DNA from: Cellulophaga baltica
GTDB lineage: Bacteria; Bacteroidota; Bacteroidia; Flavobacteriales; Flavobacteriaceae
NCBI RefSeq assembly: GCF_018861125.1
Contig: NZ_JAHKQN010000005.1
Location: 351,939-415,938 of the forward strand
Length of the DNA: 64,000 nt
Direction of reading: 5' to 3'
In this document: positions 35,655 to 45,019 of the stretch, piece by piece
Numbering within the stretch: position 1 is the first letter of the stretch
How the letters are laid out: each line of letters opens with the position of its first letter
The notes under the pieces: model-generated
Database searches by the model: none
Seen by the model: only the letters and a program-made list of their open reading frames with translations
What the model was told of the DNA's origin: nothing
Made by a program: the position numbers and the translations under genes

Positions 35655-36800
35655 ATGAATATTGCATTTCAAAAAACATTAGAACTCTTGTTAATTATAG
35701 CGGTTGGTGTTTTTTTACAGAAAAAAGTTGCTAAAAATGATTTAAAAGGGGTTAAGGTCGTAATTTTAAGCGTTGCCCTACCTGCAGTAATTTTTGTAGC
35801 ATTATTAAAAATAAAACTAGAAAGTTCACTATTAATATTTCCGGTACTAGCTTTAGCTTTTAATCTTTTGATGCTTTTGGCTTCTAAATATTACTTAAGC
35901 ACTGTACTTCCATCTGGAGATAATGCAAGAAAGAGAACTATTATGATGCTTTTACCGTCTTTAGCACCTGGTTTATCATGTTTCCCTTTTATAGTAGTGT
36001 ATTTGGGTGACGACCATTTAGCCTTGGCAGCACTCGCTGATGTAGGTAATAAAATATTTGTTCTTATACTTTTGTATATGTTAGCTATGCATTGGTATAA
36101 CATACGTTCTATAAAAAAAGAAAAAAAATCAATGAACAAAAAGATTAAAGGGCTTTTAATTTCAATGATTAACGAACCAATCAATCTTGTAATGATTATT
36201 GCTTTAGTACTTTTAGGTTTTGGTTTTACACTCTCTAGTTTACCTAACTTTTTAGGAAACACTATTACTAAACTGAGTGCAATAATGGCGCCCTTGGTCC
36301 TTTTATTCATTGGTATGGCAGTACGAATAAATGCTAACGAGTTTGGTTTAATATTATCATTATTAGCTAGAAGAGCTGGAATCACATTTTTATTATCAGC
36401 AATCTTTGTTTTTCTTTTCCCTGCCTTAGGTGCAAGTATGATTCTTTTTTTAATTGTATTTCCGCAAAGTTCATGTAGCTTTTGGCCATTTGCACACATG
36501 AGCGCAATATCTGTATTAGAAGAAAAAGACGATCAAAAAAAACCAACATTTGATATTGATTTTGCCGTTAATGTTTTAGCATGTTCGCTACCATTTTCAA
36601 CGTTATTAATTATCGGGATATTTTCATTCAGTGAAATATTTGTAGATCCCGTTGTAATTTTAACTACAGGTGTTTCAATTTTATTGCTTTCATACATTCC
36701 CAATGCAATTAGAGCTTTTAAAAAAGCGAAAACACATTCTGATAAGCATATTGATGCTATGTCATTAAATTTAGAAGCACAGACCAACGAAAATGACTAA
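35655..36800 (+). CDS. AEC family permease-like membrane protein
   Basis: A 381-residue protein with about ten hydrophobic helices in two halves separated by a basic loop (RSIKKEKKSMNKKIKG, about 155-170). The arrangement and the conserved small-residue helices resemble the auxin-efflux-carrier (AEC) transporter family, whose members move organic acids such as malate or other anions. Family assignment is by resemblance and not certain. It follows the aminotransferase on the same strand, and could import or export the keto acid or amine made in the periplasm (inference). Confidence 0.65.
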   Translation: MNIAFQKTLELLLIIAVGVFLQKKVAKNDLKGVKVVILSVALPAVIFVALLKIKLESSLLIFPVLALAFNLLMLLASKYYLSTVLPSGDNARKRTIMMLLPSLAPGLSCFPFIVVYLGDDHLALAALADVGNKIFVLILLYMLAMHWYNIRSIKKEKKSMNKKIKGLLISMINEPINLVMIIALVLLGFGFTLSSLPNFLGNTITKLSAIMAPLVLLFIGMAVRINANEFGLILSLLARRAGITFLLSAIFVFLFPALGASMILFLIVFPQSSCSFWPFAHMSAISVLEEKDDQKKPTFDIDFAVNVLACSLPFSTLLIIGIFSFSEIFVDPVVILTTGVSILLLSYIPNAIRAFKKAKTHSDKHIDAMSLNLEAQTNEND

Positions 36801-36837
36801 TCGTTTGCTTTAATTATTACAAAAAATTTATAAACAG

Positions 36838-36877
36838 TATCTTTGAGTTAATTGTTATTTTAAAAAAAGACAATTAA
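36838..36877 (+). promoter_or_regulatory. -7 box and leader hairpin of the siroheme gene
   Basis: TATCTTTG at 36838-36845 fits TAnnTTTG, though no TTG is seen 19 bp upstream. Just downstream, TTAATTGT (36848-36855) pairs with ACAATTAA (36870-36877), a weak AT-rich hairpin in the leader. Confidence 0.45.
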
Positions 36878-36902
36878 TTCATAGATACTAATTTTATTTA
36901 CA

Positions 36903-37487
36903 ATGGAACGTAATAACCTATACCCTGTGTTTCTTAAAGTTTCTAACTTAAACATACTTATTGTTGGTGGTGGAAATGTGGCACTAGAAAAATTAACTTT
37001 CTTATTAAAATCTAGTCCTGATGCGCAAGTAGAAATGGTTTCACCCATGTTTAGAGAAGAAACTATTACTTTAGCTACTAAGTATGGTATAAAAATGAAC
37101 ATTGCTCCATATGATAGTTCATTTTTAGAAAACAAGCACATTGCTATTGCTACTACAGATAATGTACCAGTTAACGAACAGGTTTATCATGATTGTAGGG
37201 CACAAAACATATTAGTAAATGTTGCTGACAATCCACCGTTCTGTGATTTTTATATGGGTGGTATTGTTACAAAAGGTAATGTAAAAGTAGCTATCTCTAC
37301 AAATGGAAAATCGCCAACAACAGCGAAACGTTTACGACAATTTTTTGAAGATGTTATTCCTGAAAATATTGACGATTTAGTAAAAAACTTAAATGAATTT
37401 AGAAAAACTATAAAAGGAGATTTTGAAGAAAAAGTAGAAACCTTAAATGAGTTTACAAAAGGTTTAGTAAATAAAAAAGGAGATTAA
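36903..37487 (+). CDS. Precorrin-2 dehydrogenase/sirohydrochlorin ferrochelatase domain protein
   Basis: At 194 residues this is the stand-alone N-terminal module of siroheme synthase (CysG-N/Met8p type). It has the NAD-binding ILIVGGGNVALEKLTFLL near residue 14, VNVADNPPFCDFYMGG with the catalytic Asp region, and STNGKSPTTAKRLRQFFE. It oxidises precorrin-2 to sirohydrochlorin and inserts iron. No uroporphyrinogen methyltransferase domain is fused. The siroheme user (nitrite or sulfite reductase) is outside the window. Its stop codon shares the bases TTAA with the stop of the convergent response-regulator gene. Confidence 0.88.
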   Translation: MERNNLYPVFLKVSNLNILIVGGGNVALEKLTFLLKSSPDAQVEMVSPMFREETITLATKYGIKMNIAPYDSSFLENKHIAIATTDNVPVNEQVYHDCRAQNILVNVADNPPFCDFYMGGIVTKGNVKVAISTNGKSPTTAKRLRQFFEDVIPENIDDLVKNLNEFRKTIKGDFEEKVETLNEFTKGLVNKKGD

Positions 37488-37888
37488 CTTTTACATATAA
37501 AAGATTTCAAATCATCATCTTCTTCTAAAGCTAAAATCATTTTATTCTCTAAGGGTTTTTCAAAAAACTCAAATACTTCAGGGTATTTTTTCGCCTTTTC
37601 TTTATCAACAGAATCAATTGAAGAAGTAACTATAATAACCTTTAAAATAGGTTTAAGCACATGACTTCTTAGTTGCTCTAAAAACTCCCAACCATTCATA
37701 ATTGGCATGTTAATATCAAGTAATATTAAAAACATAGTATCATTATCTTTATTTTCTATGATATAGTTTAACACTAATTCACCATTTGAAAATAATTTTT
37801 GATCAGGAAGGTTACATTCTATTAATACAGATTTATGTAAAAACTGTACTATAGGGTCATCATCAACTAGTAATATCTCAAATTTCAT
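37484..37888 (-). CDS. Single-domain response regulator
   Basis: The 134 residues are one receiver domain: acidic pocket VDDDP (about 9-13), phospho-acceptor Asp in LLDINMPIMNGWEF (about 58), Thr in VIIVTSS and Lys in FFEKPL. No DNA-binding or enzymatic output follows. It is the last gene of a four-gene signalling cassette, and its start overlaps the end of the preceding gene by 11 bases. A role as phosphate shuttle or protein-binding output is likely. Confidence 0.88.
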   Translation of the reverse strand: MKFEILLVDDDPIVQFLHKSVLIECNLPDQKLFSNGELVLNYIIENKDNDTMFLILLDINMPIMNGWEFLEQLRSHVLKPILKVIIVTSSIDSVDKEKAKKYPEVFEFFEKPLENKMILALEEDDDLKSFICKS

Positions 37889-38912
37889 CTTTGTCTTCGT
37901 TTATATCAATATTAGAGGTCTTTTCTGTTATATCTCTAATTATCTCGTCTAATTCATCTGTTGCCTTGAGTGCCTCATCAAAAAGAAAATGAGATTTTTC
38001 GTGCTTTTTATCTTCTTCTAATCTCAATAAATGTATGATGCCCATTAACCGAGCTAATGGAGCTCTAACAACATGAGATTGTATCCAAGCAATTTCTTTT
38101 AAACGCTCGTTTTGATTTATAATCTCTTCTGTATATTTTACCCTGCTAGTTACATCTGTGGCCAAAACCACCCTTACTGACTTATTTTTTCTAGGTATTA
38201 AGTTGCTTGTAATTTCCACATAAATTATAGTTCCATCTTTTTTCTGATGCCTAATATATTTATCAATATTTATCGTTTTATTAATATCAACTTTATTGAG
38301 TATACTTTTCAATATTCCCACATCGTCTTTAGGTCGAATATCTTTTATTGTCATCGCTAAAAACTCATCATGAGTATACCCATAACTATCAACTGATGCC
38401 TTATTTACATCAATAAATTGAAGCGTTTCTACATCGTAAATAAACATGGGTTGCGGACTTAAATGAAATAAGTCTGCATACCTTTCCTCTGATTGTTCTA
38501 TTTGAGCTATATACTTACTACGCTCAATATTATAACGTAAACTTTTATATAATGTTAAAGCCGTAATATCGTCTTTAACTAAATAATCGGAAACACCTAA
38601 ATGAAGTGATTTTATACTAAACTGTATATCAGAATACCCTGTAAGTACAACAATTGGTTTTTTAGAACTAAGCTTTACAATTTCTAATATGAGATCTTCC
38701 CCTTTTTTATCAGGTAACGATAAATCTAAAAATATAATATCAAAAACATTATTTACCTCCGACGATAGTATAGCTATAGCTTCTTCAAAATTTTTTGCAG
38801 AAGAAATCTCTGGGCTTATAATTTGATCTTTTAAATACTCTTTAAAAAGATACAAATCACCTGGGTTATCTTCAATGATTAATATTTTATATATTGATTT
38901 ATCTTTAATCAT
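37878..38912 (-). CDS. Receiver-PAS protein with a histidine-kinase dimerisation domain but no ATPase domain
   Basis: Domain order in 344 residues: receiver (about 8-130, IEDNPGD, FLDLSLPDKKG, VVLTGYS, YLVKDD), PAS (about 145-262) and a short coiled-coil helix (about 272-330) with WIQSHVVRAPLARLMGIIHLL, in which the phosphorylatable His of the H-box is retained (SH-x4-P). The protein stops before any HATPase domain. It could be a phosphotransfer protein served by the large kinase encoded upstream. Spacing to both neighbours is under 12 bases. Confidence 0.82.
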   Translation of the reverse strand: MIKDKSIYKILIIEDNPGDLYLFKEYLKDQIISPEISSAKNFEEAIAILSSEVNNVFDIIFLDLSLPDKKGEDLILEIVKLSSKKPIVVLTGYSDIQFSIKSLHLGVSDYLVKDDITALTLYKSLRYNIERSKYIAQIEQSEERYADLFHLSPQPMFIYDVETLQFIDVNKASVDSYGYTHDEFLAMTIKDIRPKDDVGILKSILNKVDINKTINIDKYIRHQKKDGTIIYVEITSNLIPRKNKSVRVVLATDVTSRVKYTEEIINQNERLKEIAWIQSHVVRAPLARLMGIIHLLRLEEDKKHEKSHFLFDEALKATDELDEIIRDITEKTSNIDINEDKDEI

Positions 38913-38916
38913 AAAA

Positions 38917-39342
38917 CTATTTAGGCAACTGCACTATATTGATCCAAAAACTTTCAATCTCTTTTACAGCATTAATAAAATGATGGGATTCAACTGGTTT
39001 GGTGATAAAGCAATTTGCATAATTCGCATATGCTTTTTTAACGTCAACAACTGAAGATGATGTTGTTAGCATAATTATTGGTATATGCCTATACTCATCA
39101 CTACTCTTTATCTTTTGCAATACCTCATGTCCGTTTTTTTTGGGCAAATTAACATCTAATAAAATCATATTAGGTGTTGGCTCATTCTCAAACTCACCTT
39201 TTTTAAATATGAAATTTAATGCTTCTTCTCCATCATTTACCACTTTTAATTTATTGGTAATTTTACAATCAGCCAATGCTTCTGTAGTTAATAAAACATC
39301 TCCTTCATTATCTTCTACAAGTAATATTGTAATACTCTTCAT
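38917..39342 (-). CDS. Single-domain response regulator, Rcp1-like
   Basis: A 141-residue receiver with VEDNEGDVLLTTEAL at the start, the phospho-acceptor in ILLDVNLPKKNGHEVL, MLTTSSS and FITKPVESHHF. It resembles the Rcp1 class that partners phytochrome-like and multi-PAS kinases. There is no output domain. It starts 3 nt after the stop of the giant kinase gene, so the two are translated together and are probable cognate partners. Confidence 0.88.
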   Translation of the reverse strand: MKSITILLVEDNEGDVLLTTEALADCKITNKLKVVNDGEEALNFIFKKGEFENEPTPNMILLDVNLPKKNGHEVLQKIKSSDEYRHIPIIMLTTSSSVVDVKKAYANYANCFITKPVESHHFINAVKEIESFWINIVQLPK

Positions 39343-39345
39343 GTA

Positions 39346-42300
39346 CTAGTTTAATATATTATTTTTCTTTTTTATGGTAAAAAAGAAATTAGAACCCACA
39401 CCTAATTCACTTTCAACCCAAATTTCACCTTCAAGGGTATCAATAATTTTTTTAGCTAACGCTAATCCTATTCCCGTACCGTTATATGTGTTTCTGCCAT
39501 GCAGGCGTTGAAAAATTACAAAAATTTTATCATAATATTCAGTATCAATACCAATACCATTATCACTAATCACAAACTTATGGTGCGTACCAATATCTTC
39601 ATAAGACACAGAAACCACTGGAGAATTTTCTTCTTTTTGATACTTAAGAGCGTTGCCCATTAAGTTTTGAAACAATTGCTCTATTAAAACTTTATAACTT
39701 TTAATTATAGGCAATTTTTCTATTGAAATTTTTGCATGCTTAGCTTCAATCTCTTGTTGAAATATTAATTTAATATTATCAACTAGAATATTTAAATCTA
39801 GAGTTTCTAGTTCATCATCACTTCTACCTACTCTTGAAAAATCAAGTAGGTCTAATATAATTTGCCGCATTCTTTTGGCTCCATCAACAGCAAAGTGAAT
39901 GTATTTTTTACCATCATCATCAATTACTTCATTATACTTTTTTTCTAAAAGAGTTAAAAAGCTAGTTATCATTCTTAATGGCTCCTGTAAATCATGAGAA
40001 ACCACGTATGCAAACTGCTCTAATTCTTCATTATACCTACTTAATTCTGTTGCTTGTACTTTTAAACTATAATTCAATTCTTTTAATGACTCTTCATACT
40101 TTGTTCTGTCTGATATATCTTGAAAAGCACCAACCATTCTAATAGCTTCGCCTTTATCATTTGTAATTACACTACCACGGTCGGTTACATTCGCATAAGA
40201 ACCATCTGCTTTTAAATAACGATAATCTATATTAAAATAATTGTCTCCACCTGGTTGTAAAACACCTTCAATTATTGAACCCACTCGCTCGTAGTCATCT
40301 GGATGAATTCGTTGTTTCCAAACTTGAAATGCATCATCTTCTTTCAGCTCCTTATAACCAAATAACCTAAAATGACTATAACCATACACTACTGTATTTT
40401 TTTCAAGATCACAATCCCAAATAGCATCATTTGTAGCTTCTGCAATTTTTTCAAAACGTTCATTGGCTTGCTTTATTTGCTCAATTGACCTTAGTTTTTC
40501 AGTAATATCTTGTGTTGCCCCTAATAACCTTACAGCATTTCCTTTCTTATCATAAATTACAGTACCTCTATCTTCAACATTTGCATAAGTTCCGTCTGCT
40601 TTTAAAAATCTATATTCATTTTTAAAAAAATGTTCTTCAACGCCTGGATTGTATAATTTAATACTATCAATAATTTTTGATATGTCTTCTGGGTGAACTT
40701 GACTTTTCCAGACTTCAAAAGCATCTAAATTTTCATTGTGCTCATGCCCAAATAACTCATAATACCCTGGACCTTGGTACAAATAATTATTTTTTACATC
40801 CCAATCCCAAATTGCATCATTAGTAGCTTCTGCAATTTTCTCAAAACGTTCATTAGATCTTCTTACCTCTTCGATGGCTTTGATTTTCTCAGTCACGTCT
40901 TGTATAGCGCCCACCATTCGTAGTAATTCTCCTTTATTGTTTCGAACAAAAAGTGCTTTATCTATAACATATGAATATTCGTCATTTATATTTTTAAAAC
41001 GATATTCTTCTTCCCAGTTAAGATCATTTCCCGCTATACTACTTTCACAACTACTAACAACTCTTTTTCTATCATTTGGATGAATTTTAGATTCCCAAAA
41101 AGTTCCTTTTGCTGTATCGGTTAGCATCTCTTCATGTGAATACCCAAAAAGTTTTTTATAGTTATCGCCTCTAAATACGTTCTCAGAAACAAAATCAATA
41201 TCATAAATAGCATCTGAGGTAGCATTTGTTATTTTTTCAAAACGCTCATTTGATATTTTAATATCTTCAATAGCTTGTAGCTTATCCGTTACATCTTGCA
41301 TGGCACCAACCATACGTATAGGCTCTCCTTTAGCATTACGAACAAACAAAGCTTTATCTAAAACATTAGAATACTTATCATTTATATTTTTAAAACGATA
41401 TTCTTCTTCCCAAGTTTCACCTCCCTTCTCAACACTTAATTTGTAACTATTTACAACCCTACTTCTATCTTCCGGGTGTATTCTATCTTCCCAATAATTT
41501 ATATCATCACTAAGCATTGCTACTGATGAATAACCAAAGAGTTTTTTATAGTTGTCGCCTCTAAAAATTTTTCCAGTAATAAAATCTATATCATAAATAG
41601 CATCAGAAGTAGCACTGGTTATTCTCTCAAACCGCTCGTTAGATATTTTTATATCTTCAATAGCTTTTAGTTTATCAGTAATATCTTCAGTAGCTCCTAA
41701 CACCCGTACTGCATCTCCTTCATCATTGTACATTATAGTACCTCTACAATCTACAGTTGCATAACTACCATCTTTTTTTAAAAAACGATATTCGTTTTTA
41801 AAATTTTTCTCTTCGCAGGTTGCATTATGTAGCTTTAAAGCTCCTATTACTCCTGGTAGATCCTCTGGGTGTACTTTATTTTTCCACACTTCAAAAGCAT
41901 CTGATGCGCTATAATCTTCAATCCCAAATATTTTAGAATAACCAGGACCTTGAAACACATTATTATTAATAAAATCCCACTCCCAAATTGCATCATTAGT
42001 AGCTTCTGCAATTTTTTCAAAACGATCTTTAGACCATTTTATCTCTTCAATGGCTTTTAACTTATCTGTTACATCATGTATTGCCCCAACCATACGGACT
42101 GGCTCACCTTTTTCATCACGAATAATAAAGCCTTTATCTATAACATGAAAATAATTATTTTCACTATTCGCAAAACGGTAATGACCCTCCCAATTAGTTT
42201 CATTACTTTCTAAAAAAGAATCAAAACTATCAATAATTCTTTTTCTATCGTCAGGGTGTATACTATTGCCCCAGTATTTTAAATTATCTTCTGCTGATTC

Positions 42301-44004
42301 TAGAGATGGATGCCCGTAAAATTTATAATAATTATCTCCCCAATATAGCTTTTGATTAACAAAATCTAGATCCCAAACGGCATCACTGGTTGCTTGCATT
42401 ACATAGTTATAACGCTGTATGCTATCTTCTAAAGCAATTGAAGTTATTTTGCTATCTGTAATATCTTGTACTGTACATTCAAACTTAAGTAATTCTCCTT
42501 TTTTATTTTTTGTAAAACTTCCAATATGTCTTACCCAAATAACTTTTCCATTTGGTCTTTTTAATTTACTATCATTTTTAAACTCTTTATCAAATTTAAG
42601 AGCATCTTCGTACTTTTTTATTATTAGTTTTCGGTCTTCATCAAAAAATAATGAAATAATAGTTTCAAAAGATTTTTTAACTGATTTTGATAATCCAAAT
42701 ATATCGTAAATTTTATCAGACCAATACTCTGTATCGTTTACATAGTCAACTTCAAAATAACCAAGATTTGAAATGTTTTGAGCTTGATTTAATTTCTCAT
42801 TTAAATAGATAAACTCTGCATTTTTTTCTTTATCTGAAGTAACATCAACAATTACAGTATCAATACTTACACTTCCATTATTATTAACAATTGTATTGCC
42901 ATAACCCTTGACCCAACGTACAGAACTATCTAAATGATTATGAATTCTAAACTCTTCATTCCAATCTACATGATCAGTTAGGCACTTATTAATTACAGTT
43001 TTTAACTTATCGACATCATCTTCATGAATTGAATTCAAAAAAAGAGTAACATTATTGTTCAATTCCTCTTTAGAATAACCAATTAATTTTTCCGTTCCAT
43101 CAGTCAAATGAACAATTTCTTCTGTTCTATCGTCAAATATTATATGCCTAAACGCCAAACAATTGACATAATCGATTATTGATTTAAATTGAAGTTCAGA
43201 TGTATAATTATCATGAATGTTACCCATAAAACCCTCAACTAATAAAGGTTTTCCTTTTTCATTCCATTTCGTTACTCTACCGTGAATTTTTGTCCAACTC
43301 CAGTAACCTTTTTTATGTCTTACCCTAATTTTATGCTCATAAGAATCAATTTCTTGGCTAATTAGTTTGTTTATAAATAATTTGCATTCATTTTTATCAT
43401 AAACAATACCTAAGAAAGAATCAAAACTAAAATCTAAGTCATTATCAATATCATAACCTAACATTGTTAAACCTACATCACTTAGCTTAAAAGTTAATGT
43501 AGGAACATCAAGTTGCCATAAACCAATATTATTTAAACTTAAACAGTTTTCATAAAACTCGTTACTCTTAATTAAAGTAGTCGTAGTTACATCTTCCTCA
43601 GAAAAAAAAAATTCTGAAGCTTGTTTTGTTATTGTTTTAAATGATTGAATTTGATTCTCTGATAATTTTAAATATTCCGTATTTAAAACGACTAGTTCTG
43701 TATAAGTTTCACCTTTGTTTTTAATAGCATAACTAGCATAATATTTATAGTTAAGAATTGATACCTTTTGTTCTTCAAACTTAGTGTTAGCACCTAATAA
43801 TATTTGCAAAATAGGTTCGTTTAAAATAGCGTCAGTTTGATCAATACCAAACAAGCCTTTTAAATCAAATTCTTTAGTTTTTGGATTAATATTTAAAACT
43901 ATACCAACCGAACAGCTACACAATGTTGAAGCTATCATTGCATAGTCATTATATTGAGGCTCAATATGTATTCTTACTAAATTATTTTTTATAAATTCTT
44001 TCAT
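39346..44004 (-). CDS. Giant sensor histidine kinase with nine PAS domains
   Basis: Of 1552 residues, the first 140 are an unassigned sensor region. Nine PAS/PAC units follow, at about 150-270, 275-395, 405-520 and then six spaced about 130 residues apart from 535 to 1315. These last six share the start RFEKIAEATNDAIW or a close variant. The DHp domain has the H-box VVSHDLQEPLRM near 1335, and the HATPase has QNLMGNALKYQ, DNGIGID and GTGIGLALAKKI. No transmembrane helix is seen, so it should be cytoplasmic and sense a diffusible or redox cue; the ligand is unknown. It heads the cassette with three receiver proteins. Confidence 0.92.
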   Translation of the reverse strand: MKEFIKNNLVRIHIEPQYNDYAMIASTLCSCSVGIVLNINPKTKEFDLKGLFGIDQTDAILNEPILQILLGANTKFEEQKVSILNYKYYASYAIKNKGETYTELVVLNTEYLKLSENQIQSFKTITKQASEFFFSEEDVTTTTLIKSNEFYENCLSLNNIGLWQLDVPTLTFKLSDVGLTMLGYDIDNDLDFSFDSFLGIVYDKNECKLFINKLISQEIDSYEHKIRVRHKKGYWSWTKIHGRVTKWNEKGKPLLVEGFMGNIHDNYTSELQFKSIIDYVNCLAFRHIIFDDRTEEIVHLTDGTEKLIGYSKEELNNNVTLFLNSIHEDDVDKLKTVINKCLTDHVDWNEEFRIHNHLDSSVRWVKGYGNTIVNNNGSVSIDTVIVDVTSDKEKNAEFIYLNEKLNQAQNISNLGYFEVDYVNDTEYWSDKIYDIFGLSKSVKKSFETIISLFFDEDRKLIIKKYEDALKFDKEFKNDSKLKRPNGKVIWVRHIGSFTKNKKGELLKFECTVQDITDSKITSIALEDSIQRYNYVMQATSDAVWDLDFVNQKLYWGDNYYKFYGHPSLESAEDNLKYWGNSIHPDDRKRIIDSFDSFLESNETNWEGHYRFANSENNYFHVIDKGFIIRDEKGEPVRMVGAIHDVTDKLKAIEEIKWSKDRFEKIAEATNDAIWEWDFINNNVFQGPGYSKIFGIEDYSASDAFEVWKNKVHPEDLPGVIGALKLHNATCEEKNFKNEYRFLKKDGSYATVDCRGTIMYNDEGDAVRVLGATEDITDKLKAIEDIKISNERFERITSATSDAIYDIDFITGKIFRGDNYKKLFGYSSVAMLSDDINYWEDRIHPEDRSRVVNSYKLSVEKGGETWEEEYRFKNINDKYSNVLDKALFVRNAKGEPIRMVGAMQDVTDKLQAIEDIKISNERFEKITNATSDAIYDIDFVSENVFRGDNYKKLFGYSHEEMLTDTAKGTFWESKIHPNDRKRVVSSCESSIAGNDLNWEEEYRFKNINDEYSYVIDKALFVRNNKGELLRMVGAIQDVTEKIKAIEEVRRSNERFEKIAEATNDAIWDWDVKNNYLYQGPGYYELFGHEHNENLDAFEVWKSQVHPEDISKIIDSIKLYNPGVEEHFFKNEYRFLKADGTYANVEDRGTVIYDKKGNAVRLLGATQDITEKLRSIEQIKQANERFEKIAEATNDAIWDCDLEKNTVVYGYSHFRLFGYKELKEDDAFQVWKQRIHPDDYERVGSIIEGVLQPGGDNYFNIDYRYLKADGSYANVTDRGSVITNDKGEAIRMVGAFQDISDRTKYEESLKELNYSLKVQATELSRYNEELEQFAYVVSHDLQEPLRMITSFLTLLEKKYNEVIDDDGKKYIHFAVDGAKRMRQIILDLLDFSRVGRSDDELETLDLNILVDNIKLIFQQEIEAKHAKISIEKLPIIKSYKVLIEQLFQNLMGNALKYQKEENSPVVSVSYEDIGTHHKFVISDNGIGIDTEYYDKIFVIFQRLHGRNTYNGTGIGLALAKKIIDTLEGEIWVESELGVGSNFFFTIKKKNNILN

Positions 44005-44225
44005 CTATCAGTAAACATTTAACAAACACTAACAGCTAATGAAAGTCATGCTTTTTAAACACATATTTAAAAGTAATTTTAATGTAAAACTTATTTTAAA
44101 CGATTAAAGAGCTAATCTCTAATTGTTAAAATACAATATTTTAATCAAAAGTAAGAATTTTCATATAATAATAATTCTAAATAACACAAATACAGCACAT
44201 TTATGTTATAATAAGAAACGGCAGT

Positions 44226-44738
44226 TTAGTAGGGTCTTTTAAGTTGTAAGGTATACATGATACCAAAAGTAATTGTTGACCAATTTGCTTCTTCTAAACT
44301 TATTGAAGTATATGAAAAGTTAATTTCAGTTTGTGCACTCATTAATATCCCTAATTGTGGTCTAACATAAAAACCACCATCATTACCATCATTAATACCA
44401 ATTGCCTGACCAACTTGAGCACCAAACGATATTGAATTTGATGGCCAAATACGTAATGACGCAGATAGTGGTAAAAATTGAACACTCGGAAAGTCTTCTA
44501 ACAAATCTTGATTATCAAATTTCTCAGGAAAGCCATGAATATAACCCACCATAACACCAAGATCAAAAGTTTCGTTTAACGCCCACATGTGACCAAAATC
44601 AGCACCAACAACAACACCAACAGTATCATTAAAATCACTTAATGGTAAACCTGCTTGTACTCCAAATTTCAATCCTTCTTGTCCGTATGATACTATTCCT
44701 GTAAATACTAAAACAAATACTACTACTAATTTTTTCAT
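44226..44738 (-). CDS. Outer-membrane beta-barrel protein
   Basis: A signal peptide (1-19, VSYGQ) precedes about 150 residues of alternating hydrophobic strands with Gly and aromatic residues, as in small eight-stranded OMP_b-brl proteins of Bacteroidota. The last strand ends STITFGIMYTLQLKRPY. No enzymatic motif is present. It stands between the giant kinase promoter region and the divergent TPR kinase and is probably monocistronic. The fold class is likely; the function is unknown. Confidence 0.7.
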   Translation of the reverse strand: MKKLVVVFVLVFTGIVSYGQEGLKFGVQAGLPLSDFNDTVGVVVGADFGHMWALNETFDLGVMVGYIHGFPEKFDNQDLLEDFPSVQFLPLSASLRIWPSNSISFGAQVGQAIGINDGNDGGFYVRPQLGILMSAQTEINFSYTSISLEEANWSTITFGIMYTLQLKRPY

Positions 44739-44941
44739 TCTATTTTTGGTTTGGTTGATTATTCTTGATAAAAATAGACATAAAGTATTCTTACAAAATT
44801 ACTTTTGTTGTCAACTAAGCAAAAAGGGTTGTGGAAGGTTTATTTAACTATATAACGGTAACAGAATACATTACAAAATACCGTTTATCGACACTTCTAT
44901 AGAACTTAACTTATATAATTTGCTCTAGACCAACAAAAGTA

Positions 44942-44970
44942 TTTGACATTAAACAAATATATTAATTTTG
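44942..44970 (+). promoter_or_regulatory. Promoter for the TPR histidine kinase gene
   Basis: TTTG at 44942-44945 and TAATTTTG at 44963-44970 match the Bacteroidota elements, though the spacer is 17 bp, not 19. The predicted start near 44977 lies 43 nt before the ATG at 45020. Just upstream, AACGGTA (44854-44860) and TACCGTT (44879-44885) form a 7-bp inverted repeat. Confidence 0.55.
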
Positions 44971-45019
44971 TAATAAAATTCCTACATATTTGATTTTAAA
45001 TAAAATTAATATACTTATC

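Noticed and set aside
37878-38912. Full histidine kinase call for the receiver-PAS protein
   Set aside because: The reading frame ends shortly after the H-box helix. There is no N-box, G1 or G2 motif and no remnant of an ATPase domain downstream, so it is not a frameshifted kinase either.
39346-44004. CRISPR-like array suggested by regularly spaced repeats at 40-42 kb
   Set aside because: The repeats are spaced about 390 bp apart, lie in one open reading frame and encode PAS domains.
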